A DNA stretch of 64,000 nucleotides from Burkholderia sp. Bp9142 (GCF_003853415.1 NZ_QTPP01000021.1:62001-126000), one strand, 5' to 3'; positions 14,972 to 23,298 are shown, numbered from the stretch's first letter. Program-made: numbers and translations. The notes: generated by a model from the letters alone, not told the origin.

Positions 14972-17500
14972 ATGGCCTCCCTGTTCACGCTCAAGCGAAC
15001 CTCCCGCTGCACGCTGCTCGCGTTTGCCGCGCTGGCGACCCTGCCCTCCGCATTCGCGCAAGCGACACAGGCCGCGCCGTATGCGACCGCCGCCCGGCAG
15101 CCGGGCGGCGGCGATCCGCCGAGCCGCGTCGCCCGGCTCAACTACATGTCGGGTGCCGTGACAACGGAGCCGGCCGGCACCGATACGTGGTCGTACGCCG
15201 CCGTGAACCGGCCGCTGACGACGGGCGACCAGCTGTGGAACGACGCCGGCGCGCGCTCGGAGGTGCACATCGGCTCGACGGCGGTGCGACTCGGCGAATC
15301 GACGAGCCTGTCGGTGCTCAACCTCGACGACACGACGACGCAACTGAAGGTCGGACTCGGCACCGTCTCGACACACGTGCGCGATCTGCCGTCCGGCGGG
15401 TCGTACGAAATCGATACGCCCAACCTCGCGCTCGGCATCACGGGCCCCGGCGACTATCGCGTCGATGTCGCGCCGAACGGCGCGAGCACGACGGTCACCG
15501 TGCGCAGCGGCAGCGCGACCGTCTACGGCAGCAACGGGCAGTATCCGCTGTCGCCCGGGCAGCAGGTCGTGTTCACCGGCACCGATCTGCAGGTCGCGCA
15601 GCAATCGGCCGCGCCGCCCCCCGATGCGCTCGACCAGTGGGCCGCCGGCCGCGATGCGGCCGAGCAGCGCTCGGTGTCGGCCCGTTACGTCTCGCGCGAC
15701 GTGCCCGGCTACCAGGACCTCGACGCGAACGGCACGTGGCGCGAAACCCCGAATTACGGTGCGGTCTGGGTGCCGAACGACACGCCGGCCGACTGGGCAC
15801 CGTATCACGACGGTCACTGGATCTGGCAGGCGCCGTGGGGCTGGACGTGGGTCGACGATGCGCCGTGGGGCTTCGCGCCGTACCACTACGGCCGCTGGGC
15901 CTATGTGGACGACAGCTGGGCGTGGGTGCCCGGTCCGATGGTCGTCAGCCAGCCGCCCGTCTATGCGCCGGCGCTCGTCGCGTTCGTGGGCGGCGGCGGC
16001 GGTCCCGACTGGAGCGTCGCGCTGACGGTCGGCGGCGTCGCGGCAGCCGGCTGCGCATGGTTCGCACTCGGCCCGGGCGAACCGTGGCATCCCGGCTGGG
16101 GCGGCTGGAGCCCGCATTACTACGATCGCGTGAACCGGAACATCGTGGTGAACAACGTCACAGTGAACAAGACCGTGAACGTGACGAACATCACCAACAT
16201 CACGAACATCAACAAGACGTACATGAACTTCCGCGCGCCGCACGCGATCACGGCCGTGCCGGCGTCCGCGTTCGTGCACGGCCAGCCGGTCGCACACTTC
16301 TCGCAGCACGTCGATCCGCGGCAATGGCGCAATGCGCACGTGATGCCGGGCACGCCCGGCATTGCGCCGGTGCGCCAGAGCTTTACCGGCGGATTGCGCA
16401 CGGCCAGCCACCGTCCACCGGCGTCGATCGGCCAGCACACGTTCGTCGCAACGCGCAATCCGGCGGTGCCGGCCGCATATCGCGACCAGGCGGCCGCCCA
16501 TCTCGCACGGCAAGGCCAGCACGTGTCGGGCGCGGGCGCGCCCGTCGTCAGGACCAGCGTGCCGGCCGACTATACGGCTCGCCCGGTTCGCGTGCCGGGC
16601 AATCCGAAAGCCGGTGCATGGGCGATGCGCAACGTGCAGCTCGTGAATCCGCACGGCCCCGTCGTGCAACCGGCGCACGCGCCGCACGAAGGCCAGCCGG
16701 CCCCGGCACAGGCTGCACGGCCCGGTGCACCGATGCCGGTCGTGCCGAATGGCGCGCGACCGATGAACGGCGAAGCTCCCAATGCACCGCGCTTCGCCAA
16801 CGGCGCGCCGCCACAGGCGCCGGGTAATCCGGCTCCGCATCAGGCCTTGGGCCCGGGGAATGGCGTCCCGCATCCGCCGACGGCCGGCAACGAACCGACC
16901 GGGCGCGACCACGCGCATGCAGCCGCGGCGCCCGCCCCTGTCTGGATGCAGCCGCACACGCCGATGGAGCGTCAGCGCCCGACGCCGCCGGCCGCGCTCC
17001 ACGCAGCGGGCCAGAATGCGTTGCCGCCCGTGCGCGGCGCGGCGCCGGCCCCGCATCCGGAAGGCGCGCCCGGAACGCAGCCCGGCGCGCGGCAGGAAAC
17101 GCCGCGCGCGTTGCCGCAACCGCGACTCGACACGACCGCGCAGATTCCGCAGCCGCGTCCGCGCCCCGATTTCTCCGCACCGGCCCAGCATGCGCAGCCG
17201 CGTCCGGAGCGGGCTGCTCCGGCGCCGCGACCGCGCCCCGACTTCGCGCAACCAGCACCGCACCGCGAAATCGCACCGCCGCGTGTGAACGAATCCCGCC
17301 CGCCCGCGGTGCATGAAATGCCGCGACCGCAGGCCCCGCGGATGGAGCCGCGACCGTCGATGCCCGCGCCGCGCATGGACCCTCGACCGTCGATGCCCGC
17401 ACCGCACATGGAACCGCGGCCGCAACCGGCGCCGCATGTCGAGGCGCCGCACCCGAGCAATCCGCCACCCGGCGGTCACGACGAGCGGCGCCATCAATGA
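14972..17500 (+). CDS. Large secreted FecR-domain/DUF6600-like protein with Pro-rich repeats
   Basis: The 842-residue protein has a signal peptide ending near FAQA (residue 32). A FecR-type beta domain follows at about 75-205 (EVHIGSTAVRLGESTSLSV and TPNLALGITGPGDYRVDV). A Trp/Tyr-rich segment at about 245-330 (repeats such as APYHDGHWIWQAPWGWTWVDDAPWGFAPYHYGRW) matches the DUF6600 type. A short Asn/Thr stretch with NVT, NKT and NIT triplets is at about 388-415. From about 530 to the end the chain is Pro/Ala/Arg-rich. Export to the periplasm or cell surface is inferred; function is unknown. A terminator follows 22 bp after the stop. Confidence 0.85.
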   Translation: MASLFTLKRTSRCTLLAFAALATLPSAFAQATQAAPYATAARQPGGGDPPSRVARLNYMSGAVTTEPAGTDTWSYAAVNRPLTTGDQLWNDAGARSEVHIGSTAVRLGESTSLSVLNLDDTTTQLKVGLGTVSTHVRDLPSGGSYEIDTPNLALGITGPGDYRVDVAPNGASTTVTVRSGSATVYGSNGQYPLSPGQQVVFTGTDLQVAQQSAAPPPDALDQWAAGRDAAEQRSVSARYVSRDVPGYQDLDANGTWRETPNYGAVWVPNDTPADWAPYHDGHWIWQAPWGWTWVDDAPWGFAPYHYGRWAYVDDSWAWVPGPMVVSQPPVYAPALVAFVGGGGGPDWSVALTVGGVAAAGCAWFALGPGEPWHPGWGGWSPHYYDRVNRNIVVNNVTVNKTVNVTNITNITNINKTYMNFRAPHAITAVPASAFVHGQPVAHFSQHVDPRQWRNAHVMPGTPGIAPVRQSFTGGLRTASHRPPASIGQHTFVATRNPAVPAAYRDQAAAHLARQGQHVSGAGAPVVRTSVPADYTARPVRVPGNPKAGAWAMRNVQLVNPHGPVVQPAHAPHEGQPAPAQAARPGAPMPVVPNGARPMNGEAPNAPRFANGAPPQAPGNPAPHQALGPGNGVPHPPTAGNEPTGRDHAHAAAAPAPVWMQPHTPMERQRPTPPAALHAAGQNALPPVRGAAPAPHPEGAPGTQPGARQETPRALPQPRLDTTAQIPQPRPRPDFSAPAQHAQPRPERAAPAPRPRPDFAQPAPHREIAPPRVNESRPPAVHEMPRPQAPRMEPRPSMPAPRMDPRPSMPAPHMEPRPQPAPHVEAPHPSNPPPGGHDERRHQ
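17342..17440 (+). repeat. 33-bp tandem repeat at the 3' end of the FecR/DUF6600 gene
   Basis: Three units beginning at 17342, 17375 and 17408 repeat with a 33-bp period, each coding for a variant of MEPRPSMPAPR. The third is the most diverged. Repeats keep the frame. Confidence 0.85.
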
Positions 17501-17522
17501 CCGTCGCCCGATGAAGCAAATA

Positions 17523-17557
17523 GGCCCGACCGGCAGGTGTGCCGGTCGGGCCTTCTT
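17523..17557 (+). terminator. Rho-independent terminator after the FecR/DUF6600 gene
   Basis: GGCCCGACCGGC (17523-17534) pairs perfectly with GCCGGTCGGGCC (17541-17552) around a 6-base loop, followed by TTCTT. The minus-strand thyA gene ends 52 bp beyond, so this may serve both directions only weakly. Confidence 0.85.
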
Positions 17558-17608
17558 CATTCTGCCGGGGGCGGTCGCGCAACCCGTTCCGCCAGCGGAC
17601 GCCGCTGC

Positions 17609-18580
17609 TCAGACTGCCATCGGCGCCGTCAGCGGCTCATGGTGCCGGTAGCCGACGAGCGAGAAATCGGACGGCTCGATCTGCTCGAGCCATTCGGGCG
17701 CATACACGCCCGTCTTCGCGTAGTCCGGCACGCGCTCGGCGATCTCGAGCCGCGGGCTCTCGTACGGCTCGCGCGTGAGCTGCTGCTGCAGCATGTCGAG
17801 CTGGTTCTCGTAGATGTGCGCGTCACCGATGAAATACGTGAACCAGCGCGGCGTGTAGCCCGTCAGCCGGCCGACGAGCGACAGCAGCGCGGCGCCTTCC
17901 GTCAGGTTGAACGGCGTACCGAGCCCGACATCGTTGCTGCGGATGTACAGGCACAGCGAAATCTCGCGCTTCGTGACGTTCGGCAGGAACTGGTACAACA
18001 GATGGCACGCGGGCAACGCGATCTGGTCGAGTACGGCCGGATTCCATGCGTGAAACAGAATGCGGCGGTCGGCCGGGTTCTCCATGATCGTGTCGAGACA
18101 CTGGCGCAACTGGTCGATCGCCTTGTACAGCAGCACCTTCGGCGCACCGTCCTCGTCGAAGCGCGTAACGATCCGGAAACCGCGGCGCGTCGCGTCGGCG
18201 ATCTGCGCATCGGCGCCCGCGTCGAGCACCTTGTAGCCGGGCCACTGGCGCCATTGCACGCCATACACGTCGCCCAGGTCGTCGACGCCCTGGCGATACG
18301 GATTCGCGAGCCAATGAGCGTTGTCGTTCGCGTTCGCATCCCACACCTTGCAGCCGAGCGCGCGGAAATCGGCCGCGCTGCGCGACGCGCGCAGGAAACC
18401 GACCAGTTCGCCGATCGCGGACTTGAACGCGAGCTTCTTGGTCGTCACGGCCGGAAAACCTTGCTGCAGGTCGAACCGCAGCATCGCACCGGGCATGCTG
18501 ATGGTGCGGATGCCGGTGCGGTTCTCCTGCCAGGTGCCGGTGTCGAGGATGGTGCGAACGAGATCGAGGTACTGTTTCAT
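17609..18580 (-). CDS. thyA: Thymidylate synthase (long form)
   Basis: ThyA methylates dUMP to dTMP with methylene-tetrahydrofolate, producing dihydrofolate that FolA (2.6 kb away) recycles. The protein has 323 residues against about 264 in E. coli; the extra length is an insertion of about 45 residues near 115-160 ([21 protein letters not shown]), as also seen in long ThyA forms. The nucleophile is C192 ([11 protein letters not shown]), and the DRRI phosphate-binding arginines are R172-R173. The start at 18580 gives the conserved [15 protein letters not shown]. The gene lies downstream of the sigma-54 activator on the same strand, 41 bp away. Confidence 0.97.
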   Translation of the reverse strand: MKQYLDLVRTILDTGTWQENRTGIRTISMPGAMLRFDLQQGFPAVTTKKLAFKSAIGELVGFLRASRSAADFRALGCKVWDANANDNAHWLANPYRQGVDDLGDVYGVQWRQWPGYKVLDAGADAQIADATRRGFRIVTRFDEDGAPKVLLYKAIDQLRQCLDTIMENPADRRILFHAWNPAVLDQIALPACHLLYQFLPNVTKREISLCLYIRSNDVGLGTPFNLTEGAALLSLVGRLTGYTPRWFTYFIGDAHIYENQLDMLQQQLTREPYESPRLEIAERVPDYAKTGVYAPEWLEQIEPSDFSLVGYRHHEPLTAPMAV

Positions 18581-18621
18581 GCGGGTTCCTTCGGCCGCGA
18601 GGGCGGCCGTACCCGCCAATT

Positions 18622-20019
18622 TTAGCAAGCGTGATGCGGAACCTCCGGCAACGGCGCCGAAAACCCTCCCATCGGGTCGCCGCGATCGCGCATTCCGTGC
18701 GCGCACATCAGCCTGTAGAGCGTGACACGCGACACGCCGAGCTCGCGCGCGGCATCGGCGAAACGGCCGCGGTGACGCAGCAGCGCCTGCTCGATCGCCT
18801 GCCGTTCGGCCGCTTCCCTCGCCTCGGTGAGCGAGACAGGCGCCAGTATCGCGAATTCGTTGAGTTCGAGATCGGCCGCGGTAATCATCCTGCCCTCCGA
18901 CATCACGATCGCGCGGCGCACGCGATTGATCAGCTCGCGCACGTTGCCCGGCCACGAATAGCCGTACAACGCGGCAATCGCGTCGGGCGAGAAGCCGCGC
19001 AGGCGGCGATGCGCATCGCCCTTGAAACGCTCGAGCATGTGGCGCGCCAGCAGCTCGATATCCTTGCCGCGCGCGCGCAGCGGCGGCTCCTCGATCTTCA
19101 GCACGCACAAGCGATGGAACAGGTCCTCGCGGAAACGCCCTTCGCGCAGCGCCGTTTCCATGTCCACGTGCGTCGCGCAGATCACGCGCACGTCCACCGG
19201 CACCGATACATGCGCGCCGAGCCGCTCGATCTTGCCTTCCTGCAGAAACCGCAAGAGGCTCGCCTGGCTCTCGAGCGGCAGGTCGCCGATCTCGTCGAGA
19301 AACAGCGTGCCGCCGTTCGCGGCCTCGACGCGGCCGATCTTGCGCTGGTTCGCGCCCGTAAACGCGCCGCGCTCATAGCCGAACAGTTCGGCCTGCAGCA
19401 GCGTCGACGGAATCGCACCGCAGTTGATCGCGACGAACGGTGCGTGCGCGCGCGCCGAGCGCTCGTGAATCGCGACGGCCGTCAGTTCCTTGCCGGTACC
19501 CGATTCACCGGAGACGAACACCGGCGCATCGGTCGTCGCGACACGCCGGATCGTCCTGAAGAGCCCGAGCATCGCGTCGCAGGTGCCGACCATCTCGCCT
19601 TCGGCGCGCCCGGCGCCGACAGGCGACGCCACCGGATCGGTCAGCGCGACCATGCCATGCGCATGGCCGACGGTCTCGACGATGCGCGACGTCTCGTACG
19701 GCATCGTCACGTAGTCGAAGCAATAGTCACGAATGAGGTGTCGCAGCGTGGCGTCCTGCAACTGGCCACGCCGGGTCGCCGCGATCCAGCCGATGTGCTG
19801 GATGCTCAGACACGCTTCGAGTTCGCGCAGATCCGCGGGCCTGAAACCCGGCGAGAAATCGAGCAGGCCGGCGGATGCCACGCCGTGCTGCACGACACGC
19901 CGCACGTCGCGTGCGCTTTCCGCGAGATCGACGCGCCACCCGCATTCGTCGAAATGCCCGCGCAACGCGTCGTTCGGTTCGCGCGAGAAATAGATCACAT
20001 GCCGCTGATCGGCTCCCAT
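18622..20019 (-). CDS. Sigma-54-dependent activator with VpsR-like N-terminal domain
   Basis: The 465-residue protein has a receiver-like N-terminal domain (about 6-125), an AAA+ sigma-54 activation domain (about 142-365) and a C-terminal Fis-type helix-turn-helix (about 418-445). Walker A is GESGTGKE (171-178), the sigma-54-contacting loop GAFTGA is at 218-223, and Walker B is [11 protein letters not shown] (236-246). The N-domain resembles that of VpsR-type biofilm regulators, which in Vibrio and, for the homologue BerB, in B. cenocepacia bind c-di-GMP; identity with BerB is not established here. It is divergent from a small exported gene carrying a sigma-54-type promoter. The start at 20019 is preceded by a GGGGTGG-like sequence. 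Confidence 0.9.
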   Translation of the reverse strand: MGADQRHVIYFSREPNDALRGHFDECGWRVDLAESARDVRRVVQHGVASAGLLDFSPGFRPADLRELEACLSIQHIGWIAATRRGQLQDATLRHLIRDYCFDYVTMPYETSRIVETVGHAHGMVALTDPVASPVGAGRAEGEMVGTCDAMLGLFRTIRRVATTDAPVFVSGESGTGKELTAVAIHERSARAHAPFVAINCGAIPSTLLQAELFGYERGAFTGANQRKIGRVEAANGGTLFLDEIGDLPLESQASLLRFLQEGKIERLGAHVSVPVDVRVICATHVDMETALREGRFREDLFHRLCVLKIEEPPLRARGKDIELLARHMLERFKGDAHRRLRGFSPDAIAALYGYSWPGNVRELINRVRRAIVMSEGRMITAADLELNEFAILAPVSLTEAREAAERQAIEQALLRHRGRFADAARELGVSRVTLYRLMCAHGMRDRGDPMGGFSAPLPEVPHHAC

Positions 20020-20080
20020 ATGCCCACCCCGTTCATCAACCGTCTAACGATTGCCGCGCACGCCAGTCGCGTGCGAAAAG

Positions 20081-20124
20081 GATCGAATCGGATCGAATCG
20101 GGTCAGCCGAAGCGGCTCGATTCG
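20081..20124. repeat. Tandem GATCGAATCG repeat with inverted copy
   Basis: Two perfect 10-bp copies at 20081-20090 and 20091-20100 are followed by an inverted CGATTCG at 20118-20124. It lies about 60 bp upstream of the sigma-54 activator start and could be a binding site for the activator or another regulator. Confidence 0.6.
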
Positions 20125-20191
20125 CCATGCCGATGCGCGGCAACGACAAGCCTCGCATGATGGCGCTTATCTCGCGTCCAGTTATTTTTTG

Positions 20192-20207
20192 ACCAAGACA
20201 GCTTGGT
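20192..20207. promoter_or_regulatory. Candidate operator: ACCAAG-N4-CTTGGT
   Basis: A perfect 6-bp inverted repeat with a 4-bp spacer lies in the AT-richer divergent intergenic region, about 280 bp upstream of the sigma-54-type promoter at 20485. Upstream activating sites of enhancer-binding proteins are typically dyads at such distances. Confidence 0.45.
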
Positions 20208-20317
20208 TATAGGCGCCGAACAAGACAAACCGATTGCGGCGCGAATGGGCGAGCGGTCTCATCGCTCAGTGGTCGACGTACATCAATCGTCTGCACATAA
20301 CGCACGCGCAGCGACAC

Positions 20318-20339
20318 GCGCATGCATAGACACATGCGC
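20318..20339. promoter_or_regulatory. Candidate operator: GCGCATG-N8-CATGCGC
   Basis: A perfect 7-bp inverted repeat (20318-20324 and 20333-20339) lies about 150 bp upstream of the sigma-54-type promoter. A weaker dyad, GAGCG-N7-CGCTC, is at 20251-20267. The spacing fits an upstream activating sequence for the adjacent activator, which is inferred. Confidence 0.45.
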
Positions 20340-20484
20340 CGATTTTCATCCTTGGAGCGTATCGATTGAATCCGCAGTATTCCCGAGCCCCTTCGTTTCA
20401 CGGCTGAAACATTTCCCGGCGTTTTCCACTGCGATTCACAATGCTCGCGCGCAAATCGTAGACGCGACAACGCTCTTCGCCCGA

Positions 20485-20500
20485 TGGCATGCATTTCGCT
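20485..20500 (+). promoter_or_regulatory. Sigma-54-type (-24/-12) promoter
   Basis: TGGCATGCATTTCGCT matches the -24/-12 consensus TGGCACG-N4-TTGCW at nearly all key positions: GG at -24, GC at -12, and the correct 10-bp spacing. Predicted start of transcription is near 20511, which places the RNA start just upstream of the Shine-Dalgarno (CGGAGAAGG, 20515-20524) of the small exported gene. The adjacent divergent gene codes for a sigma-54 activator. Confidence 0.7.
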
Positions 20501-20529
20501 GAATGCGTAACGGATCGGAGAAGGCGGCC

Positions 20530-20859
20530 ATGCGAACACTTTTTTCACGGTCTTTCGGGCAGGTGACGATTGCGTTCGCGCTCGCGTGCCTGTTCATGCC
20601 GGTACGCGCGGACGAAAGCGCGGAACGCGCGCGCGCGCTGCTTGCCGATGACGCACCGGGCATGCAACAGGGCAACCGGTTCATCATCGTACCCGTCGCC
20701 GTGCCGCAGCCGCGTTCGTCCGACAAGACATCGGTGACGCTGTGGGACGAGATCCCCCCGCCGTCTCCGCTGCCGCTGCCCGTGCCGCGCCCCGCGCCGC
20801 ACCCCGGCGACGCGCAGCACGCGATGGAAGAAAAATCCGGGAACGGCGTGCGTCGATGA
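20530..20859 (+). CDS. Small exported protein of unknown function, downstream of a sigma-54-type promoter
   Basis: The protein has 109 residues. A signal peptide is clear (MRTLFSRSFGQVTIAFALAC, cleavage near VRA|DES). The mature chain is hydrophilic with a Pro-rich tail (IPPPSPLPLPVPRPAPHPGD). It carries the block GNRFIIVPVAVPQPRSSDKTSVTLWDEIPPP, which I cannot match to a family. An ATG at 20503 is in frame, but a sigma-54 transcript starting near 20511 would begin after it, so 20530 is chosen; it also has the better ribosome-binding site. It is divergent from the sigma-54 activator and has its own terminator at 20974. Confidence 0.7.
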   Translation: MRTLFSRSFGQVTIAFALACLFMPVRADESAERARALLADDAPGMQQGNRFIIVPVAVPQPRSSDKTSVTLWDEIPPPSPLPLPVPRPAPHPGDAQHAMEEKSGNGVRR

Positions 20860-20973
20860 TGCGCACACGATACCGGCGCCGTCCATTTAATGAGGATTAC
20901 ATACTGAATTGATGCGAAGCGGGCGATGCCGATCGTGCCCGGTTTCGTCGACGCCACGACGCGAACCGTTTTT

Positions 20974-21003
20974 GTGTCCGTCCCCCGGCGGGCACTCTTT
21001 TTA
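20974..21003 (+). terminator. Rho-independent terminator after the small exported gene
   Basis: GTGTCCG (20974-20980) pairs with CGGGCAC (20989-20995; one G-U), with an 8-base loop, then TCTTTTTATT. It lies 115 bp downstream of the stop codon and separates this unit from folA. Confidence 0.65.
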
Positions 21004-21028
21004 TTCAGGACGTTGTGATGCGAAGGCC

Positions 21029-21085
21029 GCACATCGTCGCGAGCGGCGACGATGTGCGCGCGCCGGCACACCGGGCCTGCCGGCG
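21029..21085. repeat. Two hairpins upstream of folA
   Basis: The first is a perfect 12-bp inverted repeat, GCACATCGTCGC and GCGACGATGTGC (21029-21040, 21046-21057), around GAGCG. The second is CGCCGGC/GCCGGCG (21061-21067, 21079-21085). Neither is followed by a T-tract. They fill most of the folA leader/promoter region together with a TAGAAT -10-like box at 21122. The rest of 20860-21161 holds the terminator at 20974 and nothing else that I recognise. Confidence 0.7.
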
Positions 21086-21161
21086 CATCCGCACCGAAGC
21101 CGGCGCGTGCCGCGGTTCCGGTAGAATCGGCGCCATTCCGGTTCTCTCTTCCCCGACCTTC

Positions 21162-21662
21162 ATGACGACGTTGACCCTGATCGTCGCGCGCGCCCGCAAC
21201 GGCATCATCGGCCGCGACAACCAGTTGCCCTGGAAACTTCCCGAGGACCTCGCGTTCTTCAAGCGCACGACGATGGGCGCGCCGATCGTGATGGGCCGCA
21301 AGACCCACGAGTCGATCGGCCGGCCGCTGCCGGGCCGCCGCAACATCGTCGTCACGCGTGACGCAGCGCGCCGATTCGACGGCTGCGACACCGTCACGTC
21401 GCTCGCCGACGCGCTCGCGCTCGCCGCGCGCGACGGGGTGGCAGAAGCGTTCCTGATCGGCGGCGCGCAGCTCTATGCGGAAGGCCTCGCGCTCGCCGAC
21501 AAGCTGGTCGTCACCGAGATCGATGCGGACTTCGACGGCGACGCGTCGTTCCCGGCCCCCGATCCCGCGCACTGGCACGAAGTGTCGCGCGAGCCGCACC
21601 AGGCCGCCGCGCCGAACACCTTCGGCTATGCGTTCGTCGTCTACGCGCGCAGGCGCGACTGA
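21162..21662 (+). CDS. folA: Dihydrofolate reductase
   Basis: FolA reduces dihydrofolate to tetrahydrofolate with NADPH and is the trimethoprim target. The 166-residue protein shows the N-terminal [29 protein letters not shown], with the catalytic Asp at about D29 (LPED). [15 protein letters not shown] is the cofactor loop and [13 protein letters not shown] the conserved C-terminal block. A frame open to 21015 would run through the upstream hairpins; 21162 matches the family start. It works with thyA, located 2.6 kb upstream on the other strand. Its terminator carries an unusual insertion. Confidence 0.97.
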   Translation: MTTLTLIVARARNGIIGRDNQLPWKLPEDLAFFKRTTMGAPIVMGRKTHESIGRPLPGRRNIVVTRDAARRFDGCDTVTSLADALALAARDGVAEAFLIGGAQLYAEGLALADKLVVTEIDADFDGDASFPAPDPAHWHEVSREPHQAAAPNTFGYAFVVYARRRD

Positions 21663-21677
21663 CACGCGGCACGCGAT

Positions 21678-21772
21678 AAAAAAGCCCGACCGGCTCATGA
21701 AAAACACCCCAAAAGGTTGGATCGATATCCAACTTTTGGGGTGCAGTTCACGCGTGCCGGTCGGGCTTTTTC
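21678..21772 (+). terminator. folA terminator whose loop carries an inserted palindrome
   Basis: The outer stem GCCCGACCGGC (21684-21694) pairs with GCCGGTCGGGC (21756-21766) and is flanked by an A-run on the left and a T-run on the right, as in a bidirectional terminator serving folA and the convergent tldE. Normal terminators have loops of 4-8 bases; here the loop is 61 bases and holds a second long hairpin (separate entry). Confidence 0.8.
21698..21750. mobile_element. MITE-like palindrome with IS3/IS150-type ends
   Basis: CACCCCAAAAG(G)TTGGAT is inversely repeated as ATCCAACTTTTGGGGTG around a central CGAT. Read from the right end, the sequence is TGAACTGCACCCCAAAAG followed by TTGGAT, which resembles the terminal inverted repeats of IS150-group IS3-family elements. 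The left end (TGAAAAACACCCCAAAAG) is similar. The element is about 50 bp and has no coding capacity. The trinucleotide TCA flanks it on both sides in one reading, possibly a target duplication. Resemblance to IS ends is from memory of the family. Confidence 0.5.
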
Positions 21773-21799
21773 GTTTCCTGGCGGCCGATGCCGCGCCGC

Positions 21800-23170
21800 T
21801 TACTGCCCGGCGATCGTCATCTGCTCGATGAGCACCGAACCCGTTTCCTTCGTCCCGCGCACGATCGAATCCGCGCCGATCGCGACGATATGCCGGAACA
21901 TCTCCTGCAGCGTGCTCGCGACGGTGATTTCCTCGACCGGATACTGGATCACGCCGTTCTCGACCCAGAAGCCGGCCGCGCCGCGCGAATAGTCGCCGGT
22001 CACGTAGTTCACGCCCTGCCCCATCAGTTCGGTCAGCAAAAGGCCCGTGCCGAGCTTCTTCAGCATCGCGTCGAAGTCGTCGCCCGGCTGCGTGTTCGAG
22101 CTGCGCAGCGCGAGGTTGTGCGAGCCGCCCGCGTTACCGGTCGTCTGCGTGCCAAGCTTGCGCGCCGAATAGGTCGACAGGAAGTAACCTTCGACGACAC
22201 CGTCGTTGACGACGCTGCGCGCACGCGTGCGCACGCCCTCCTCGTCGAACGGCGCACTGCCCATCGCGCGCGGCACGTGCGGATCCTCGACGACCTGGAC
22301 ATGCGGTGCGAACACCGGCTTGCCGAGGCTGTCGACGAGGAACGACGTCTTGCGGTACAGCGCGCCGCCGCTGACGGCCTGCACGAACGCGCCGAGCAGG
22401 CCCGCCGCGAGCGGTGCCTCGAACAGCACGGGCACCTTGCGGGTGTCGAGACGACGCGCGCCCATTCGCGCGAGCGCACGCTCGGCCGCGTAGCGCCCGA
22501 CGGCTTCCGGCGCCGCGAGATCGACCGCGCTGCGCTTCGACGAATACCAGTCGTCGCGCTGCATGTGGCGGCCGCTGCCCGCGATCGGCGCGCACGCGAT
22601 GTAGTGGCGCGAGTACGGGTAGCCGGCAAGGAAGCCGCGCGACGTCGCGAGCACGAACTGCGAATGCTGCGCCGACACGCTTGCGCCCTCCGAGTTGCGG
22701 ATCTGCGGGCTGACCGCAAACGCGGCGTCTTCCGCGCGGCGTGCGAGCTCGACGGCCTCGTCGGCCGTCAGCGCCCACGGGTGATAGAGGTCGAGGTCGC
22801 GCGGGTCGGTTTCGAGCAGTTCCGCCTCGGCGAGGCCGGCCGCGTCGTCCTCGGCCGTGAAGCGCGCGATGTTGTACGCGGCGGCGACGGTATCCTTGAT
22901 CGCGGCCGGCGAGAAATCCGACGTGCTCGCGTTGCCGCGCTTCTTGCCGATGAACACCGTCACGCCGACCATCTTGTCGCGGTTGTGTTCGATCGTCTCG
23001 ACCTCGCCGCGGCGCACCGACACCGACAGGCCGTCGCCTTCGGAGATTTCGGTCGCGGCGTCCGTCGCGCCGAGCGCCTTCGCATGGCGAAGGATGTCCG
23101 AGGCAATTTCTTTGAGCTGGTCCTGCGTGTGCGGGAAATAGCGCGCTTGTACGTCGAGATTGGCTGCCAT
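21800..23170 (-). CDS. pmbA: TldE/PmbA family metalloprotease subunit
   Basis: PmbA (TldE) pairs with TldD to form a cytoplasmic protease involved in antitoxin and microcin-precursor processing in E. coli. The 456-residue protein contains the family blocks ISEGDGLSVSVRRGEVETIEHNRDK (about 43-67), GKKRGNASTSDFSPAAI, and the C-terminal NYVTGDYSRGAAGFWVENG and GSVLIEQMTIAGQ. The start at 23170 gives the typical N-terminus; the frame is open to 23305, across the divergent promoter region. It is divergent from darP, 128 bp away, as is usual for pmbA and yjgA/darP. TldD is not in this window. Confidence 0.95.
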   Translation of the reverse strand: MAANLDVQARYFPHTQDQLKEIASDILRHAKALGATDAATEISEGDGLSVSVRRGEVETIEHNRDKMVGVTVFIGKKRGNASTSDFSPAAIKDTVAAAYNIARFTAEDDAAGLAEAELLETDPRDLDLYHPWALTADEAVELARRAEDAAFAVSPQIRNSEGASVSAQHSQFVLATSRGFLAGYPYSRHYIACAPIAGSGRHMQRDDWYSSKRSAVDLAAPEAVGRYAAERALARMGARRLDTRKVPVLFEAPLAAGLLGAFVQAVSGGALYRKTSFLVDSLGKPVFAPHVQVVEDPHVPRAMGSAPFDEEGVRTRARSVVNDGVVEGYFLSTYSARKLGTQTTGNAGGSHNLALRSSNTQPGDDFDAMLKKLGTGLLLTELMGQGVNYVTGDYSRGAAGFWVENGVIQYPVEEITVASTLQEMFRHIVAIGADSIVRGTKETGSVLIEQMTIAGQ

Positions 23171-23298
23171 CGTCGTGATATCCGGTGGCGGGCGAGCCGC
23201 CCGCATGTTCAAAATGTTGCGTATCCCGCGATCATAGCAAGGTCCGGGGCCATATACCGACAAGCTTGGGGTGTCCGCGCCGCGATACAATGCCGCCC

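Noticed and set aside
14879-17560. 893-codon open frame antisense to the FecR/DUF6600 gene
   Set aside because: It is a mirror of the high-GC coding frame; Arg/His-rich composition, no start signals, no domain.
20503-20530. Upstream ATG of the small exported gene
   Set aside because: It would precede the predicted sigma-54 transcript start and has a poorer ribosome-binding site.
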